From assembly GCF_002441885.1 (NCBI RefSeq), contig NZ_JXJT01000002.1, positions 110,785-174,784 on the forward strand: a stretch of DNA of 64,000 nt. Reading direction: 5' to 3'. Under the pieces are notes generated by a model that searched no databases, had not been told where the DNA came from, and saw nothing but the letters and a program-made list of their open reading frames with translations. How positions within the stretch are numbered: the stretch's first letter is position 1; every line of letters begins with the position of its first letter. The DNA comes from Pseudolactococcus chungangensis CAU 28 = DSM 22330. GTDB lineage: Bacteria > Bacillota > Bacilli > Lactobacillales > Streptococcaceae. Positions 10,564-19,512 of the stretch are shown here, piece after piece. The position numbers and the translations under genes were made by a program.

Positions 10564-10821
10564 TCTAAGCTCTTTTGGAATAAAAAAATAAAGATAAGCA
10601 GATGAAAACGCTTTATGAAAAGGTGTTATCGTCTCTTTTTGTCTGTCAAAAATAACGATTCAGATGTATTTGTTCGACAAATTGTTCGAAAAATATTAAA
10701 AGAAATAGTTAAAAAAGGGGACCCAAAAGACAAAAGTATTAAATAACAGAGAAATAGTCAACTATCAGACAATTATCTTTGATACTTAGATTGCAAAAAA
10801 TATTGAGGAGTATTCATTTTC

Positions 10822-10953
10822 ATGAAAAAAGGATTGACCCGTGGTCTCGTTGCAGCATTGGCAGCTTGTGGTAGTAAATCTTCTGATAAAAAATCAAAAA
10901 ATAAGACAAGTGACGATTTGAAAATGTCGTTTGTCCCTAATGCAAGTGAATGA
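10822..10953 (+). pseudogene. Remnant of a substrate-binding lipoprotein (possibly phosphonate type)
   Basis: A 43-codon frame begins after a TTGAGGAG site with a lipoprotein-like signal (LAACGSKSSDKKSK, Cys16) and reaches LKMSFVPNASE before TGA. The LKMSFVPNASE start resembles the mature N-terminus of phosphonate ABC-transporter binding proteins (family knowledge, not searched). Just after the stop, another frame reads EDLQFEVISSEKVDKK and runs into a terminator, as if the middle of the gene had been deleted with a frameshift. The 260-base stretch before it holds no gene, only a direct repeat of TTGTTCGA (10670 and 10682). Confidence 0.5.
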
Positions 10954-10994
10954 AGATTTACAGTTTGAAGTTATATCGTCAGAAAAAGTAGACA

Positions 10995-11019
10995 AAAAAC
11001 GCCAGAACGGCGTTTTTTT
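10995..11019 (+). terminator. Terminator after the lipoprotein remnant
   Basis: AAAAACGCC, loop AGAAC, GGCGTTTTT followed by more T. It probably ended the original intact gene. Confidence 0.85.
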
Positions 11020-11095
11020 GTTAAATATGTTTGTTATGCTTTAACTAATGCCACGATAGGATATTTGCTGACAAAATATTAGGATGACAGGACGA

Positions 11096-11776
11096 TTATT
11101 TGCTACTTTTACGAATTGTTAAAATGGTGATGATCATCATGCTTATCAGGTAAAGTACTACGGCAATCAGTTGGCAGTCACTCAACAACATCGGAACTTG
11201 AAAACTCAGCCAGTGAATAGGATTTTTAAATAGAAAGACGATGAGATAGAGTGTGATAAAGGATAAGCAAGATAGGATAATTATTTTAAAAAAATCTTTA
11301 GCAAATGCGGTAAAACTGATGGTTTTAAAAACAAAATAGATTAACAAAGCAATAAGCATAGGTGTCAAAACTGTAGATAAAATTGAAAAATAAGCATGGT
11401 TAACACCATCAAAACTGCGTATACTGATACTTGATAGAAAGGCAACAAAGAGAAAAGTGATACCAGACAGCAACAGATTATCTTTGATGACATCGCTAAC
11501 TTTTTTATTAGGAATGGCAGCTAGAATTTCTTGACTTGCCTTTTTAGGCTGATGACCGAAAAAGTCTTCAGCTGACAGACCATCTTGTTCAGCTTGGGCA
11601 AAATCATTGATGATTTCATTTAGTTTAAGGCCAAGTGCTGTTTCATCTTTAAAAATATTGCCCCCATACATTGAAAACATCAAATTTCTAACAAAGGCTT
11701 GATTTTCTTTGCTTAAACTATTTAGGACGGTAATTGTATCGGTTTTTAATTGCTTTATATATGGTTGATAGGTCAT
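11096..11776 (-). CDS. DUF1129-family membrane protein
   Basis: A 226-residue protein of unknown function. The N-terminal 100 residues are soluble and helical (YIKQLK...FVRNLMFSMYGGNIF, GLSAEDFFG). Four hydrophobic segments follow in the C-terminal half (around residues 102-122, 136-156, 165-188 and 198-222), giving a soluble-plus-membrane layout typical of DUF1129 proteins. It begins three bases after the stop of the PadR gene and is surely cotranscribed with it, so it is a likely target of that regulator. PadR-membrane protein pairs often respond to envelope stress or antimicrobials (general knowledge). Confidence 0.75.
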   Translation of the reverse strand: MTYQPYIKQLKTDTITVLNSLSKENQAFVRNLMFSMYGGNIFKDETALGLKLNEIINDFAQAEQDGLSAEDFFGHQPKKASQEILAAIPNKKVSDVIKDNLLLSGITFLFVAFLSSISIRSFDGVNHAYFSILSTVLTPMLIALLIYFVFKTISFTAFAKDFFKIIILSCLSFITLYLIVFLFKNPIHWLSFQVPMLLSDCQLIAVVLYLISMMIITILTIRKSSK

Positions 11777-11779
11777 TTT

Positions 11780-12106
11780 CTACCTCAAACTTTCAAAAAT
11801 GTTAATATATGTGGCAAATCTTGAAATAAAATCTGCTTGTGCTAATTTTCCCTCTGCTGATAAAGCATAATATTTGCGGCTTGGACCTTCGTCAGATTTT
11901 CGGATTTCTGTTATGACCCAATCGTTTTTCTCAAACTTAGTAAGTATCGGATAAATTGTCCCCATAGACACATCGTCAACTCCGATATCAGCGAATTTCT
12001 GTGAAATTTCGTAACCGTACAGGTCAACAGATTGTCCGATAATCATGAGTAGAAAACCCTCAACAATGCCTTTTCGAAGTTGACTTTCATTGATATAGTT
12101 GATAAT
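11780..12106 (-). CDS. PadR-family transcriptional regulator, probable ATT start
   Basis: Winged-helix repressor. The PadR signature is clear: LRKGIVEGFLLMII, then DLYGYEIS, the wing segment SMGTIYPILTKFEKNDWV, and GPSRKYYALSAEG. A strong site AAAGGAAG (12119-12112) stands 5 bases before ATT (12106), giving 108 residues, the usual family length. In-frame ATGs at 12136 and 12166 lack a ribosome-binding site, and the latter lies within the operator palindrome. If ATT is not used, the ATG at 12136 is the fallback. It is expected to repress its own operon through the palindrome at 12154-12178. Confidence 0.8.
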   Translation of the reverse strand: MINYINESQLRKGIVEGFLLMIIGQSVDLYGYEISQKFADIGVDDVSMGTIYPILTKFEKNDWVITEIRKSDEGPSRKYYALSAEGKLAQADFISRFATYINIFESLR

Positions 12107-12153
12107 GACCACTTCCTTTACTATGATGTCTAACATAATCGTAACAAAAAAAA

Positions 12154-12178
12154 TACTATTATGCAATACATAATAGTA
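12154..12178. promoter_or_regulatory. Palindromic operator of the PadR operon
   Basis: TACTATTATG - CAATA - CATAATAGTA is a perfect 10-bp inverted repeat with a 5-base centre. Read on the minus strand it contains TATTAT and CATAAT, possible -10 boxes, so repressor binding would block transcription of the PadR-DUF1129 operon. Confidence 0.65.
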
Positions 12179-12189
12179 GATGACACAAC

Positions 12190-12215
12190 AAAAAAAAGCG
12201 CCCTCAAACGCTTTT
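12190..12215 (-). terminator. Terminator of the LysM protein gene
   Basis: On the minus strand AAAAGCG and CGCTTTT flank a short loop and are followed by a long T tract. It stands 29 bases after the stop of the LysM gene. Confidence 0.8.
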
Positions 12216-12243
12216 ACTAATTAAGTTTTCAATTCTTGTTCAA

Positions 12244-12864
12244 TCAATACCAACCATTGACAAGATGGAACTGCCAAGCAGCCTCCCATGAACCATAGCG
12301 TCCAGCGACATAAGCGTCTGCGACACGTTCCTGGTTAGCTGGCGAGAAGTCACCACCGAGATAAGACGATGTCAGTTGGTAACGGCCGTAGTATTGCCCG
12401 TTTTGCGCCGTGTAAGAGCCCCCAGATTCGGTCATGGCGATGGCCTCTTTGGCTGAGTTTGCGGTAAAACCGTTGCTGGTTGAAATGCTTACTGCAGGTT
12501 GTGTAACAGCTGCGACTGGGGTAGCTGCAGGTGAGCTAGTCGCTGTACTTGTAGTAGCGGATGCTTTACTATCTGCCTTAGCATTTGTATCGAATTTGAG
12601 TTCTTGTCCGACGTATATCAGGCTGATGTTGTTTATTTTGTTAGCTGCAGCAATCGTTTGGATATGCGTTTGGTCATGATAGAATTTTTCTGCAATGCTT
12701 GAAAGTGTATCACCGGATTGAACGGTGTAAGTGATTTGGTCAGCGCTAGCTGATTGGTTTGTCACGAATAGGCTGCTAGTAAAAAGTAAGCCAGCTAGAA
12801 GTGCTACTGCTTTAATCGACAGTTTTGCTGGTGTGTTGTGTGTGTTGCTGTTATAAGTTTTCAT
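12244..12864 (-). CDS. Secreted LysM protein with transglycosylase-like C-terminal domain
   Basis: Predicted cell-wall protein of 206 residues. A signal peptide (about residues 1-42, hydrophobic AVALLAGLLFTSSLF, cleavage after SASA) leads to one LysM peptidoglycan-binding domain (YTVQSGDTLSSIAEKFY ... ISLIYVGQELKF). A Ser/Thr/Ala/Pro linker and a C-terminal lysozyme-like domain (AIAMTESGGSYTAQNG, YYGRYQLTSSYLGG, ending HLVNGWY) follow. The Glu in MTESGG is the likely catalytic acid. The layout resembles streptococcal and lactobacillal aggregation-promoting/resuscitation-type proteins. The ATG at 12864 is chosen because the signal peptide starts there; the ribosome-binding site is weak. Confidence 0.85.
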   Translation of the reverse strand: MKTYNSNTHNTPAKLSIKAVALLAGLLFTSSLFVTNQSASADQITYTVQSGDTLSSIAEKFYHDQTHIQTIAAANKINNISLIYVGQELKFDTNAKADSKASATTSTATSSPAATPVAAVTQPAVSISTSNGFTANSAKEAIAMTESGGSYTAQNGQYYGRYQLTSSYLGGDFSPANQERVADAYVAGRYGSWEAAWQFHLVNGWY

Positions 12865-12963
12865 GTTCTTTATTCTATCAGATAATTTTAGCCTTAATAT
12901 GATAGATGCGTGAATTTTTAATGACGAATATGACAATTTATTACAAAAGGACTTTTAGAAATG

Positions 12964-12972
12964 TGCTATAAT
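12964..12972 (+). promoter_or_regulatory. Extended -10 promoter of prfC
   Basis: TGCTATAAT (extended -10) lies about 100 bases before the prfC start. Confidence 0.6.
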
Positions 12973-13070
12973 AGTAATAATTGAGTAAAAATTGAGGTAA
13001 CTATTATGTTGTAAACTAGATGTCAAGTTAGACATGACAAGAGTTGATATACATACTTAAAGGAAGAATC

Positions 13071-14627
13071 ATGACATTAGAAACAGATATTAAACGTAGA
13101 CGCACTTTTGCTATCATCAGTCACCCGGATGCTGGTAAAACGACAATTACTGAGCAGTTGCTCTATTTTGGTGGTGAAATTCGTGAGGCGGGAACTGTTA
13201 AAGGTAAGAAAACAGGTCATTTCGCCAAATCTGACTGGATGGATATTGAAAAACAACGGGGTATTTCGGTGACCTCATCTGTCATGCAGTTTGACTATGC
13301 TGGCAAGCGCGTCAACATTCTAGACACACCAGGACATGAGGACTTTTCAGAAGATACTTACCGGACTCTGATGGCGGTAGATGCAGCAGTCATGGTGATT
13401 GACAGTGCCAAGGGTATTGAGGCACAAACCAAAAAACTTTTCCAAGTTGTCAAACAACGAGGCATTCCAGTCTTTACCTTTATCAATAAACTTGACCGTG
13501 ACGGTCGTGAACCACTTGATTTGTTGGCGGAACTTGAAGATGTCTTGGGCATTCTCTCAACGCCGATGAACTGGCCAATCGGTATGGGTAAAAACTTTGA
13601 AGGTCTTTATGACATGACCAACAAACGGTTGGAACTTTATCGTGGGGACACGCGCTTTGTTGATTTTGAACAGGGTGACCAAGTATTTGCGCAAAATCCA
13701 TTCTATCAGCAGGCAAAAGAAGATATTGAGCTGATGACTGAGGCGGGCAATCCTTTCGATGCTGAAGAAGTGCTACGTGGCGAATTGACCCCCGTCTTCT
13801 TTGGTTCAGCCTTGACTAATTTTGGCGTGCAGACTTTCCTAGATGCCTTTTTAGCTTACGCACCAGAGCCGCAAGGGCACAAGACAACAACTGATGAGAT
13901 CATATTGCCTACGATCCCAGAGTTTTCAGGTTTCGTTTTTAAAATTCAAGCCAACATGGACCCGCGCCATCGTGACCGCATTGCCTTTGTCCGGATTATT
14001 TCAGGTGAGTTTGAGCGGGGCATGTCGGTCAAGCTGGCACGGACTGGTAAAGCGGTTAAGCTGAGTAATGTGACGCAGTTTATGGCGGAGGCCCGTGAGA
14101 ACGTGGAAAATGCCGTGGCAGGTGACATTATCGGGGTTTATGATACAGGTACTTACCAGGTTGGCGATACGCTGACAACGGGCGCGCTCAAGGTAGAATT
14201 TGAGCCACTGCCAACGTTTACACCGGAACTTTTCATGAAAGTTTCAGCTAAAAATGTCATGAAACAAAAATCTTTCCATAAAGGAATTGAGCAGTTGGTA
14301 CAAGAGGGCGCAATTCAACTTTATAAAAATTACCAGACAGGTGAGTATATGCTGGGTGCTGTCGGTCAACTTCAGTTTGAGGTGTTCCAACATCGCATGG
14401 TGGGTGAGTACAATGCCGAAGTCATCATGACACCAATGGGGAAAAAGACCGTGCGTTGGATTAAACCAGAAGATTTGGATGAACGCATGTCTAGCTCACG
14501 TAATATTTTGGCTAAAGACCGCTTCGATAATCCTTTGTTCTTGTTTGAAAATCAATTTGCAGAACGCTGGTTTGCGGATAAATATCCAGATGTAGTCTTG
14601 AGTGATACACCATTTGTTGAGAGATAG
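13071..14627 (+). CDS. prfC: Peptide chain release factor 3
   Basis: GTPase that recycles RF1/RF2 from the ribosome after termination. It has 518 residues. The translational GTPase motifs are in order: P-loop SHPDAGKTT (G1), RGISVTSS (G2), DTPGHEDFS (G3), NKLDRDG (G4), and GSALTNFG (G5 region), followed by EF-Tu-like domain 2 and the RF3 C-terminal domain. Start at 13071 after AAAGGAAG; the ATG at 13044 has no ribosome-binding site. It is a single-gene unit with its own promoter and terminator. Confidence 0.97.
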   Translation: MTLETDIKRRRTFAIISHPDAGKTTITEQLLYFGGEIREAGTVKGKKTGHFAKSDWMDIEKQRGISVTSSVMQFDYAGKRVNILDTPGHEDFSEDTYRTLMAVDAAVMVIDSAKGIEAQTKKLFQVVKQRGIPVFTFINKLDRDGREPLDLLAELEDVLGILSTPMNWPIGMGKNFEGLYDMTNKRLELYRGDTRFVDFEQGDQVFAQNPFYQQAKEDIELMTEAGNPFDAEEVLRGELTPVFFGSALTNFGVQTFLDAFLAYAPEPQGHKTTTDEIILPTIPEFSGFVFKIQANMDPRHRDRIAFVRIISGEFERGMSVKLARTGKAVKLSNVTQFMAEARENVENAVAGDIIGVYDTGTYQVGDTLTTGALKVEFEPLPTFTPELFMKVSAKNVMKQKSFHKGIEQLVQEGAIQLYKNYQTGEYMLGAVGQLQFEVFQHRMVGEYNAEVIMTPMGKKTVRWIKPEDLDERMSSSRNILAKDRFDNPLFLFENQFAERWFADKYPDVVLSDTPFVER

Positions 14628-14639
14628 TCAATAAATGAA

Positions 14640-14668
14640 ATGTCGATGCTTTGCGTCGGCATTTTTTT
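14640..14668 (+). terminator. Terminator after prfC
   Basis: A 10-bp stem (14640-14649 with 14653-14662) with a TTT loop, followed by a T tract. Confidence 0.9.
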
Positions 14669-14784
14669 GCACAATTTGTAACCAATAATAGAAGAAAATT
14701 CTTTATCTGTCGAATCATATTGAATATCTTATTTATCCTGAAAACGTATTCTTGAGTTCATCCCTATCATTTACTTCAAAATTG

Positions 14785-15070
14785 TGCTATACTGATTAAG
14801 TTGTCCAATTGGGGCAACCGTCACCCAATGGAGTATTTGGATTGATAGACAACGTTTGAATTTAGACTGATAAAGTCTTAAGTTATCTATTGTATTTAGC
14901 GTTTTGAGCTTGTTTGCTTGAAATGCAGACAAGTTTTTATATATTGATAGTTGTGGTTGTCTCATTTTGAAGGCATCACGAACTATCGAAGATGTGACAC
15001 ACTTGCATCTTCACACAGAAAACTAGAAAAAATAACCGAAAACTCCACTTCTATATGAATGGAGAAACAC
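14785..15070 (+). promoter_or_regulatory. Promoter and long structured leader of the DEAD-box helicase gene
   Basis: An extended -10 TGCTATACT (14785-14793) predicts transcription from about 14800, leaving a leader of about 270 bases without an ORF. In it are several hairpins: ATTGGG/CCCAAT (14808/14824), AGACT/AGTCT (14864/14874), a terminator-like stem with T tract (14909-14938), GATAGTT/AACTATC (14946/14981) and GAAGATG/CATCTTC (14988/15006). Such a layout suggests attenuation or cold-responsive control. It matches no riboswitch class I recognise. Confidence 0.55.
14909..14940 (+). terminator. Terminator-like hairpin inside the helicase leader
   Basis: CTTGTTTGC (14909-14917), 7-base loop, GCAGACAAG (14925-14933) with one G-U pair, then TTTTTAT. 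It lies downstream of the promoter and upstream of the gene, so it is a possible attenuator. Confidence 0.55.
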
Positions 15071-16624
15071 TTGAAATTTACAGAACTCGGATTGTCAGAA
15101 GACATCCTATCAGCCATCGTTAAAGCTGGCTACGAAACACCAACACCAATTCAGGAACAAACAATCATGCTCGCCCTTGATGGCAAAGATGTGATTGGTC
15201 AAGCCCAAACAGGTACCGGTAAAACAGCTGCCTTTGGTCTACCAACCTTGAACAAAATCGACGTTAACGGTGGATTGCAAGCAATTGTGATTGCACCGAC
15301 ACGTGAATTAGCAGTACAATCACAAGAAGAACTTTTCCGCTTTGGACGTGATAAAGGGGTCAAAGTACGTTCAGTTTTTGGTGGTGCAAGCATTGATAAG
15401 CAAATCAAAGCGCTTAAATCTGGTGCACATGTCGTTGTCGGCACACCAGGTCGTATGGTTGACTTGATCAAACGTCGTGCCTTGCAACTTGGCGACATCG
15501 AAACATTGATTCTTGATGAAGCAGATGAAATGTTGAATATGGGCTTTATTGATGACCTTGAATTCATCATCAAAGCGACACCAGCTGAACGCCAAACACT
15601 CTTGTTCTCAGCGACAATGCCTGATGCTATCAAGAAAATCGGCGTGAAATTCATGAAAGACCCACAACACGTTAAAATCGTTTCGAAAGAAATGACATCT
15701 GACTTGATTGATCAATACTATGTTAAAACAAAAGAATTCGAGAAATTCGATGTCTTGACACGTTTGATTGATGTGCAAAAACCTGAGTTGGCAATTGTTT
15801 TTGGTCGGACGAAACGTCGTGTTGATGAAATCACACGTGGTTTGAAATTACTCGGCTACCGTGCTGAGGGGATTCATGGCGACTTGGCACAACAAAAACG
15901 TTTGGCTGTCTTGCGCGATTTCAAAAATGATAACCTTGACGTTCTAGTTGCAACTGACGTTGCGGCACGTGGGTTGGATATCTCTGGTGTAACTCACGTT
16001 TATAACTACGATATCACACAAGACCAAGAATCATATGTTCACCGTATCGGCCGTACTGGTCGTGCTGGTAAATCTGGTTTGTCAATCACTTTCGTGTCTA
16101 ACAATGAAATGGGTTACTTACGTGCGATTGAACGTTTGACTAAGAAAGAAATGAAAGGCATGAAGCCACCAACACGCGAAGAAGCTTACCAAGCTAGCCT
16201 CGCTGTTGCTTTCGATGAAATCAAACGTGATTTAACTGATCCAAAAATTTCAGCTAAATTAGATAAATTTGATCAAGATGCTGAAAACTTACTTGCTGAA
16301 TACGATGCGAAACTTTTAGTTTCACTCTTGTTGCAAGCCAAAGTTAATGATCCTGATACACGTCCTAAAGTAGAAATCGCTGCTGAAAAACCATTACCAT
16401 TTAACGGTGAAGGTGGTAAAGGCGGCAGCCGTGGTGGCAATCGTGGCCGTGGTCGTAATGATCGTCGTGGTGGCGGTGGTTACAACCGTGACAAACGTGG
16501 TGGTGGTCGTGACCGTGATGACCGCAACAAAAAAGATTACTACAAAAAAGATAAACAAAAAGTTCATCCTAAAGCGACTGAAAAGAAACCTGGTTTCGTG
16601 ATTCGTAATAAAGGTGATAAATAA
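15071..16624 (+). CDS. cshA: DEAD-box ATP-dependent RNA helicase, CshA type
   Basis: RNA helicase acting in mRNA decay, ribosome assembly and cold adaptation. It has 517 residues. Motifs: Q motif (TPIQEQT), I AQTGTGKT, Ia PTRELA, II DEAD (in LDEADEML), III SAT, and VI HRIGRTGRAG. The tail after about residue 440 is rich in Gly and Arg (RGG-type) and binds RNA. TTG at 15071 is taken as start because GGAG (15061-15064) lies 6 bases upstream and homologues begin MKFTELGL; the in-frame ATG at 15059 lacks a site. The long leader suggests post-initiation control. Confidence 0.93.
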   Translation: MKFTELGLSEDILSAIVKAGYETPTPIQEQTIMLALDGKDVIGQAQTGTGKTAAFGLPTLNKIDVNGGLQAIVIAPTRELAVQSQEELFRFGRDKGVKVRSVFGGASIDKQIKALKSGAHVVVGTPGRMVDLIKRRALQLGDIETLILDEADEMLNMGFIDDLEFIIKATPAERQTLLFSATMPDAIKKIGVKFMKDPQHVKIVSKEMTSDLIDQYYVKTKEFEKFDVLTRLIDVQKPELAIVFGRTKRRVDEITRGLKLLGYRAEGIHGDLAQQKRLAVLRDFKNDNLDVLVATDVAARGLDISGVTHVYNYDITQDQESYVHRIGRTGRAGKSGLSITFVSNNEMGYLRAIERLTKKEMKGMKPPTREEAYQASLAVAFDEIKRDLTDPKISAKLDKFDQDAENLLAEYDAKLLVSLLLQAKVNDPDTRPKVEIAAEKPLPFNGEGGKGGSRGGNRGRGRNDRRGGGGYNRDKRGGGRDRDDRNKKDYYKKDKQKVHPKATEKKPGFVIRNKGDK

Positions 16625-16657
16625 GACGAGTGTGAAGTAACTCACGTCATAAAATTG

Positions 16658-16678
16658 AAAAGTCGGCAACGGCTTTTT
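16658..16678 (+). terminator. Terminator after the helicase gene
   Basis: AAAAGTCG, tetraloop GCAA, CGGCTTTT and further T. Confidence 0.75.
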
Positions 16679-16679
16679 A

Positions 16680-16688
16680 TGTTATAAT
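16680..16688 (+). promoter_or_regulatory. Extended -10 promoter of era
   Basis: TGTTATAAT begins just after the preceding terminator, about 107 bases before the era start. Confidence 0.55.
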
Positions 16689-16794
16689 AAAATAAGTCTG
16701 TCCAATCTTGGATAGTTAGTAAAAATAAATTCAGTCGTTGACAAATATACGCAGTCAAGTATATGTCAAGATTACCTCAAAAGAAAGAAAAAAT

Positions 16795-17694
16795 ATGACA
16801 TTTAAATCAGGATTCGTTTCCATCATCGGTCGCCCTAACGTTGGGAAATCAACTTTACTTAACCACGTCATGGGGCAAAAAATTGCCATCATGAGTGATA
16901 AGGCACAAACGACACGTAATAAAATACAAGGCATTTATACAACAGAAAATGAACAAATTGTTTTCATTGATACGCCTGGCATTCACAAACCACACAATGC
17001 TTTGGGTGATTATATGGTTGAGTCTGCCTATTCAACTTTGCGTGAAGTGGATACTGTTTTATTCATGGTGCCAGCTGACGAGCCGCGTGGTAAGGGTGAT
17101 AATATGATTATTGAGCGCTTGAAGCAAGCCAATGTGCCTGTTATTTTGGTGGTCAATAAAATTGATAAAGTGCATCCAGACCAACTTTTGGCACAAATCG
17201 ATGATTTCCGTACACAAATGGACTTTAAAGAAGTTGTGCCGATTTCTGCTCTTGAAGGGAATAATACAGAAAAACTTCTTGAAATTCTGAAAAGTAATCT
17301 CGAAGAAGGCTTTAAATACTTCCCAGATGATATGATTACGGATCACCCTGAGCGTTTTCTGGTTGGGGAGATGATTCGTGAAAAAGTCTTGATTTTGACA
17401 CGTGAAGAGGTGCCGCATTCAATCGCTGTTACTGTTGACTCAATGAAACGCGATGAGGATACAGGGAAAATCCATATCATGGCGACGATTTATGTTGAAC
17501 GCAAGAGTCAAAAAGGGATTATTCTCGGTAAAGGTGGCGACATGATTCGTAAGGTCGGTAAAATGGCAAGACGTGATATTGAAGTCATGCTAGGCGATAA
17601 AGTTTACCTCGAAACTTGGGTAAAAATTAAGTCTAACTGGCGCGACAAAAAAATTGATATCCAAGCAATGGGTTATCGTAAGGATGATTTTTAA
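16795..17694 (+). CDS. era: GTPase Era
   Basis: Essential GTPase that binds the 3' end of 16S rRNA during 30S assembly. It has 299 residues. G1 GRPNVGKS, G2 region TTRNKIQG, G3 DTPG, G4 NKID, G5 ISALEG, then a C-terminal KH domain ([13 protein letters not shown]). The start at 16795 matches the family N-terminus ([12 protein letters not shown]); the in-frame ATG at 16738 has no ribosome-binding site. Confidence 0.97.
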   Translation: MTFKSGFVSIIGRPNVGKSTLLNHVMGQKIAIMSDKAQTTRNKIQGIYTTENEQIVFIDTPGIHKPHNALGDYMVESAYSTLREVDTVLFMVPADEPRGKGDNMIIERLKQANVPVILVVNKIDKVHPDQLLAQIDDFRTQMDFKEVVPISALEGNNTEKLLEILKSNLEEGFKYFPDDMITDHPERFLVGEMIREKVLILTREEVPHSIAVTVDSMKRDEDTGKIHIMATIYVERKSQKGIILGKGGDMIRKVGKMARRDIEVMLGDKVYLETWVKIKSNWRDKKIDIQAMGYRKDDF

Positions 17695-17709
17695 GGGTGG
17701 CTATCTAAA

Positions 17710-19338
17710 ATGGAAAATGCAGAGTTCATAGAAGAAGAGATTTCTAACTCAGAAAATCATCAGAATAAAATGCTAGCGGGTACTTTTTGGATGACGGCTG
17801 GTGATTTTCTGTCGAAAATCTTAGGTGCTGTTTATATTATTCCTTGGTATGCGTGGATGGGCAGTCATGGTGACCAGGCGAATGCGCTGTTTTCCATGGG
17901 CTATAATGTCTACGCTCTCTTCCTTTTGATTTCGACGGCTGGTATTCCAGTTGCCATTTCTCGGGAAGTGGCGAAGTATAACGCGCTAGGGGACAGGAAT
18001 ATGTCTTATCGTTTGGTGCGTCAAATGTTGGCTTTCATGGTGATTTTAGGGGCGTTTTTTGCTGGAATGATGTACCTGCTTGCACCGTTTTTTGCGGCAC
18101 TATCAGGTGGTGGCAAGGATTTAATTCCGGTCATGAAGAGTTTGTCCTTGGCCGTCCTTGTTTTTCCGGCGATGTCAGTCATTCGGGGTTATTTCCAAGG
18201 GTTGAGCAATATGAAACCCTATGCACTCAGTCAGTTGTTTGAACAGATTGTTCGTGTCATCTGGATGTTAGTGACAGCCTTTACTATCATGAAACTTGGT
18301 TCAGGTGATTGGGTAGCAGCGGTAACGCAGTCAACAACTGCCGCCTTTATCGGGATGATTGCAAGTTCTGTTGTTTTGATTTTATCTTTGATGAAACAAG
18401 GCGACATTGCAAATATTGCTAATCCTGGGCCGTCTAAACATCAGATTAATGCGGTGAGTCTACTCACGCAAACCTTGACGCAGGCGATTCCGTTTATCGT
18501 GATTGGTTCTGCGATTCAAATCTTTAAACTAATTGACCAAACGACTTTCCCACACGTGATGCGGATGATTGCTAACTATACAGATGCTCAGTTGGCGATT
18601 TTCTTCTCTTACTTTTCTGCCAATACAGATAAATTGACCATGGTTTTGATTGGTGTGGCAACGACTCTGGGTGGTGTGAGTATTCCTTTAGTCACCTCAG
18701 CCTATGTCAAGGGTGACAAAAAAGAGACAGCGCATCTAATTAGCTACAGTCTCCAACTGTTTGCTATTTTTATGCTACCAGCAGTTGTGGGGATGAGTAT
18801 CCTCGCGCGCGACATCTACACGATTTTCTATGTGTCGCCAAGCCAACTCCAGCTCAATTTGTTTGTTTTTGCTTTTCTACAGAGTTTCCTTCTTGCAAGC
18901 TATGCCTTGTTATCACCGATGCTACAAGCCTTGCACCATAGTCGTATTGCGATGCGGTACTTTGGTTTGACGCTCGTCATCAAGTTGGTGATTCAAGTAC
19001 CGGCAATCTTGCTTTACGAGGCTTACGGCCCTATGATTGCAACGACAATTGCTTTTGGTGTCGGGGTTTACCTTTTCTTGCGCAAAGTGCAGCAAGTCTC
19101 TGAATTTTCGGTCAAGGTGACGTTCCGTGGGTTCTTAGGCATTGCGACGATGACCTTTATCATGGCTGTTGTCGTGAGCCTGGTGAAATGGCTACTACCT
19201 GACCATGTTCTGCTGGAAACAGTTGTATCGGGTGGCTTTGGATTCGCTGTTTACTTAGTCATGGCAGCGAAACTAGGGTATTTAGAAAAACTATTCGGTA
19301 CAAAAGGCACAGCTATCCGACGGAAATTGCACATTTAA
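17710..19338 (+). CDS. ytgP: Polysaccharide/lipid II flippase of the MOP superfamily (YtgP/MurJ-like)
   Basis: Integral membrane transporter of 542 residues with about 14 hydrophobic segments. It belongs to the polysaccharide-exporter branch, whose YtgP members translocate lipid II for peptidoglycan synthesis in streptococci (family knowledge). Conserved features include GTFWMTAGDFLSKILGA near the N-terminus and GIPVAISREVAKYNALGD. It begins 15 bases after era and may be cotranscribed with it. Substrate specificity is inferred. Confidence 0.85.
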   Translation: MENAEFIEEEISNSENHQNKMLAGTFWMTAGDFLSKILGAVYIIPWYAWMGSHGDQANALFSMGYNVYALFLLISTAGIPVAISREVAKYNALGDRNMSYRLVRQMLAFMVILGAFFAGMMYLLAPFFAALSGGGKDLIPVMKSLSLAVLVFPAMSVIRGYFQGLSNMKPYALSQLFEQIVRVIWMLVTAFTIMKLGSGDWVAAVTQSTTAAFIGMIASSVVLILSLMKQGDIANIANPGPSKHQINAVSLLTQTLTQAIPFIVIGSAIQIFKLIDQTTFPHVMRMIANYTDAQLAIFFSYFSANTDKLTMVLIGVATTLGGVSIPLVTSAYVKGDKKETAHLISYSLQLFAIFMLPAVVGMSILARDIYTIFYVSPSQLQLNLFVFAFLQSFLLASYALLSPMLQALHHSRIAMRYFGLTLVIKLVIQVPAILLYEAYGPMIATTIAFGVGVYLFLRKVQQVSEFSVKVTFRGFLGIATMTFIMAVVVSLVKWLLPDHVLLETVVSGGFGFAVYLVMAAKLGYLEKLFGTKGTAIRRKLHI

Positions 19339-19368
19339 GATGAGTATAAGTTAGTATGAGGTAATAAA

Positions 19369-19512
19369 ATGGGTAAATATCAATTAGACAATAAAGGACA
19401 GCAAAGTGTCCAAAAATTTCATGAAAAAAATATCGGAAAATCCGATAAGCAATTGAAACTTGAAGCGATTAAAGCACAGTATCTCAATAAGAAGAAATCA
19501 GGCAAAAAATGA
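19369..19512 (+). CDS. Small basic protein encoded just upstream of nrdG
   Basis: A 47-residue, Lys/Gln-rich soluble protein (MGKYQLDNKGQQSVQKFHEK...). GAGG at 19358-19361 is well placed, and the stop overlaps the nrdG start (ATGA), indicating translational coupling. Small proteins with this MGKYQLDxKGQ start are found between nrdD and nrdG in streptococci and lactococci (recollection, not searched). The function is unknown. nrdD is not in this window. Confidence 0.8.
   Translation: MGKYQLDNKGQQSVQKFHEKNIGKSDKQLKLEAIKAQYLNKKKSGKK

Noticed and set aside
15199..15654. A 151-codon minus-strand frame inside the helicase gene
   Set aside because: It mirrors conserved DEAD-box coding sequence in another frame and has low-complexity Ser/Ala/Thr composition.
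16394..16669. Ile/Thr/Val repeats encoded opposite the end of the helicase gene
   Set aside because: This is the shadow of the Arg/Gly-rich tail of the helicase.
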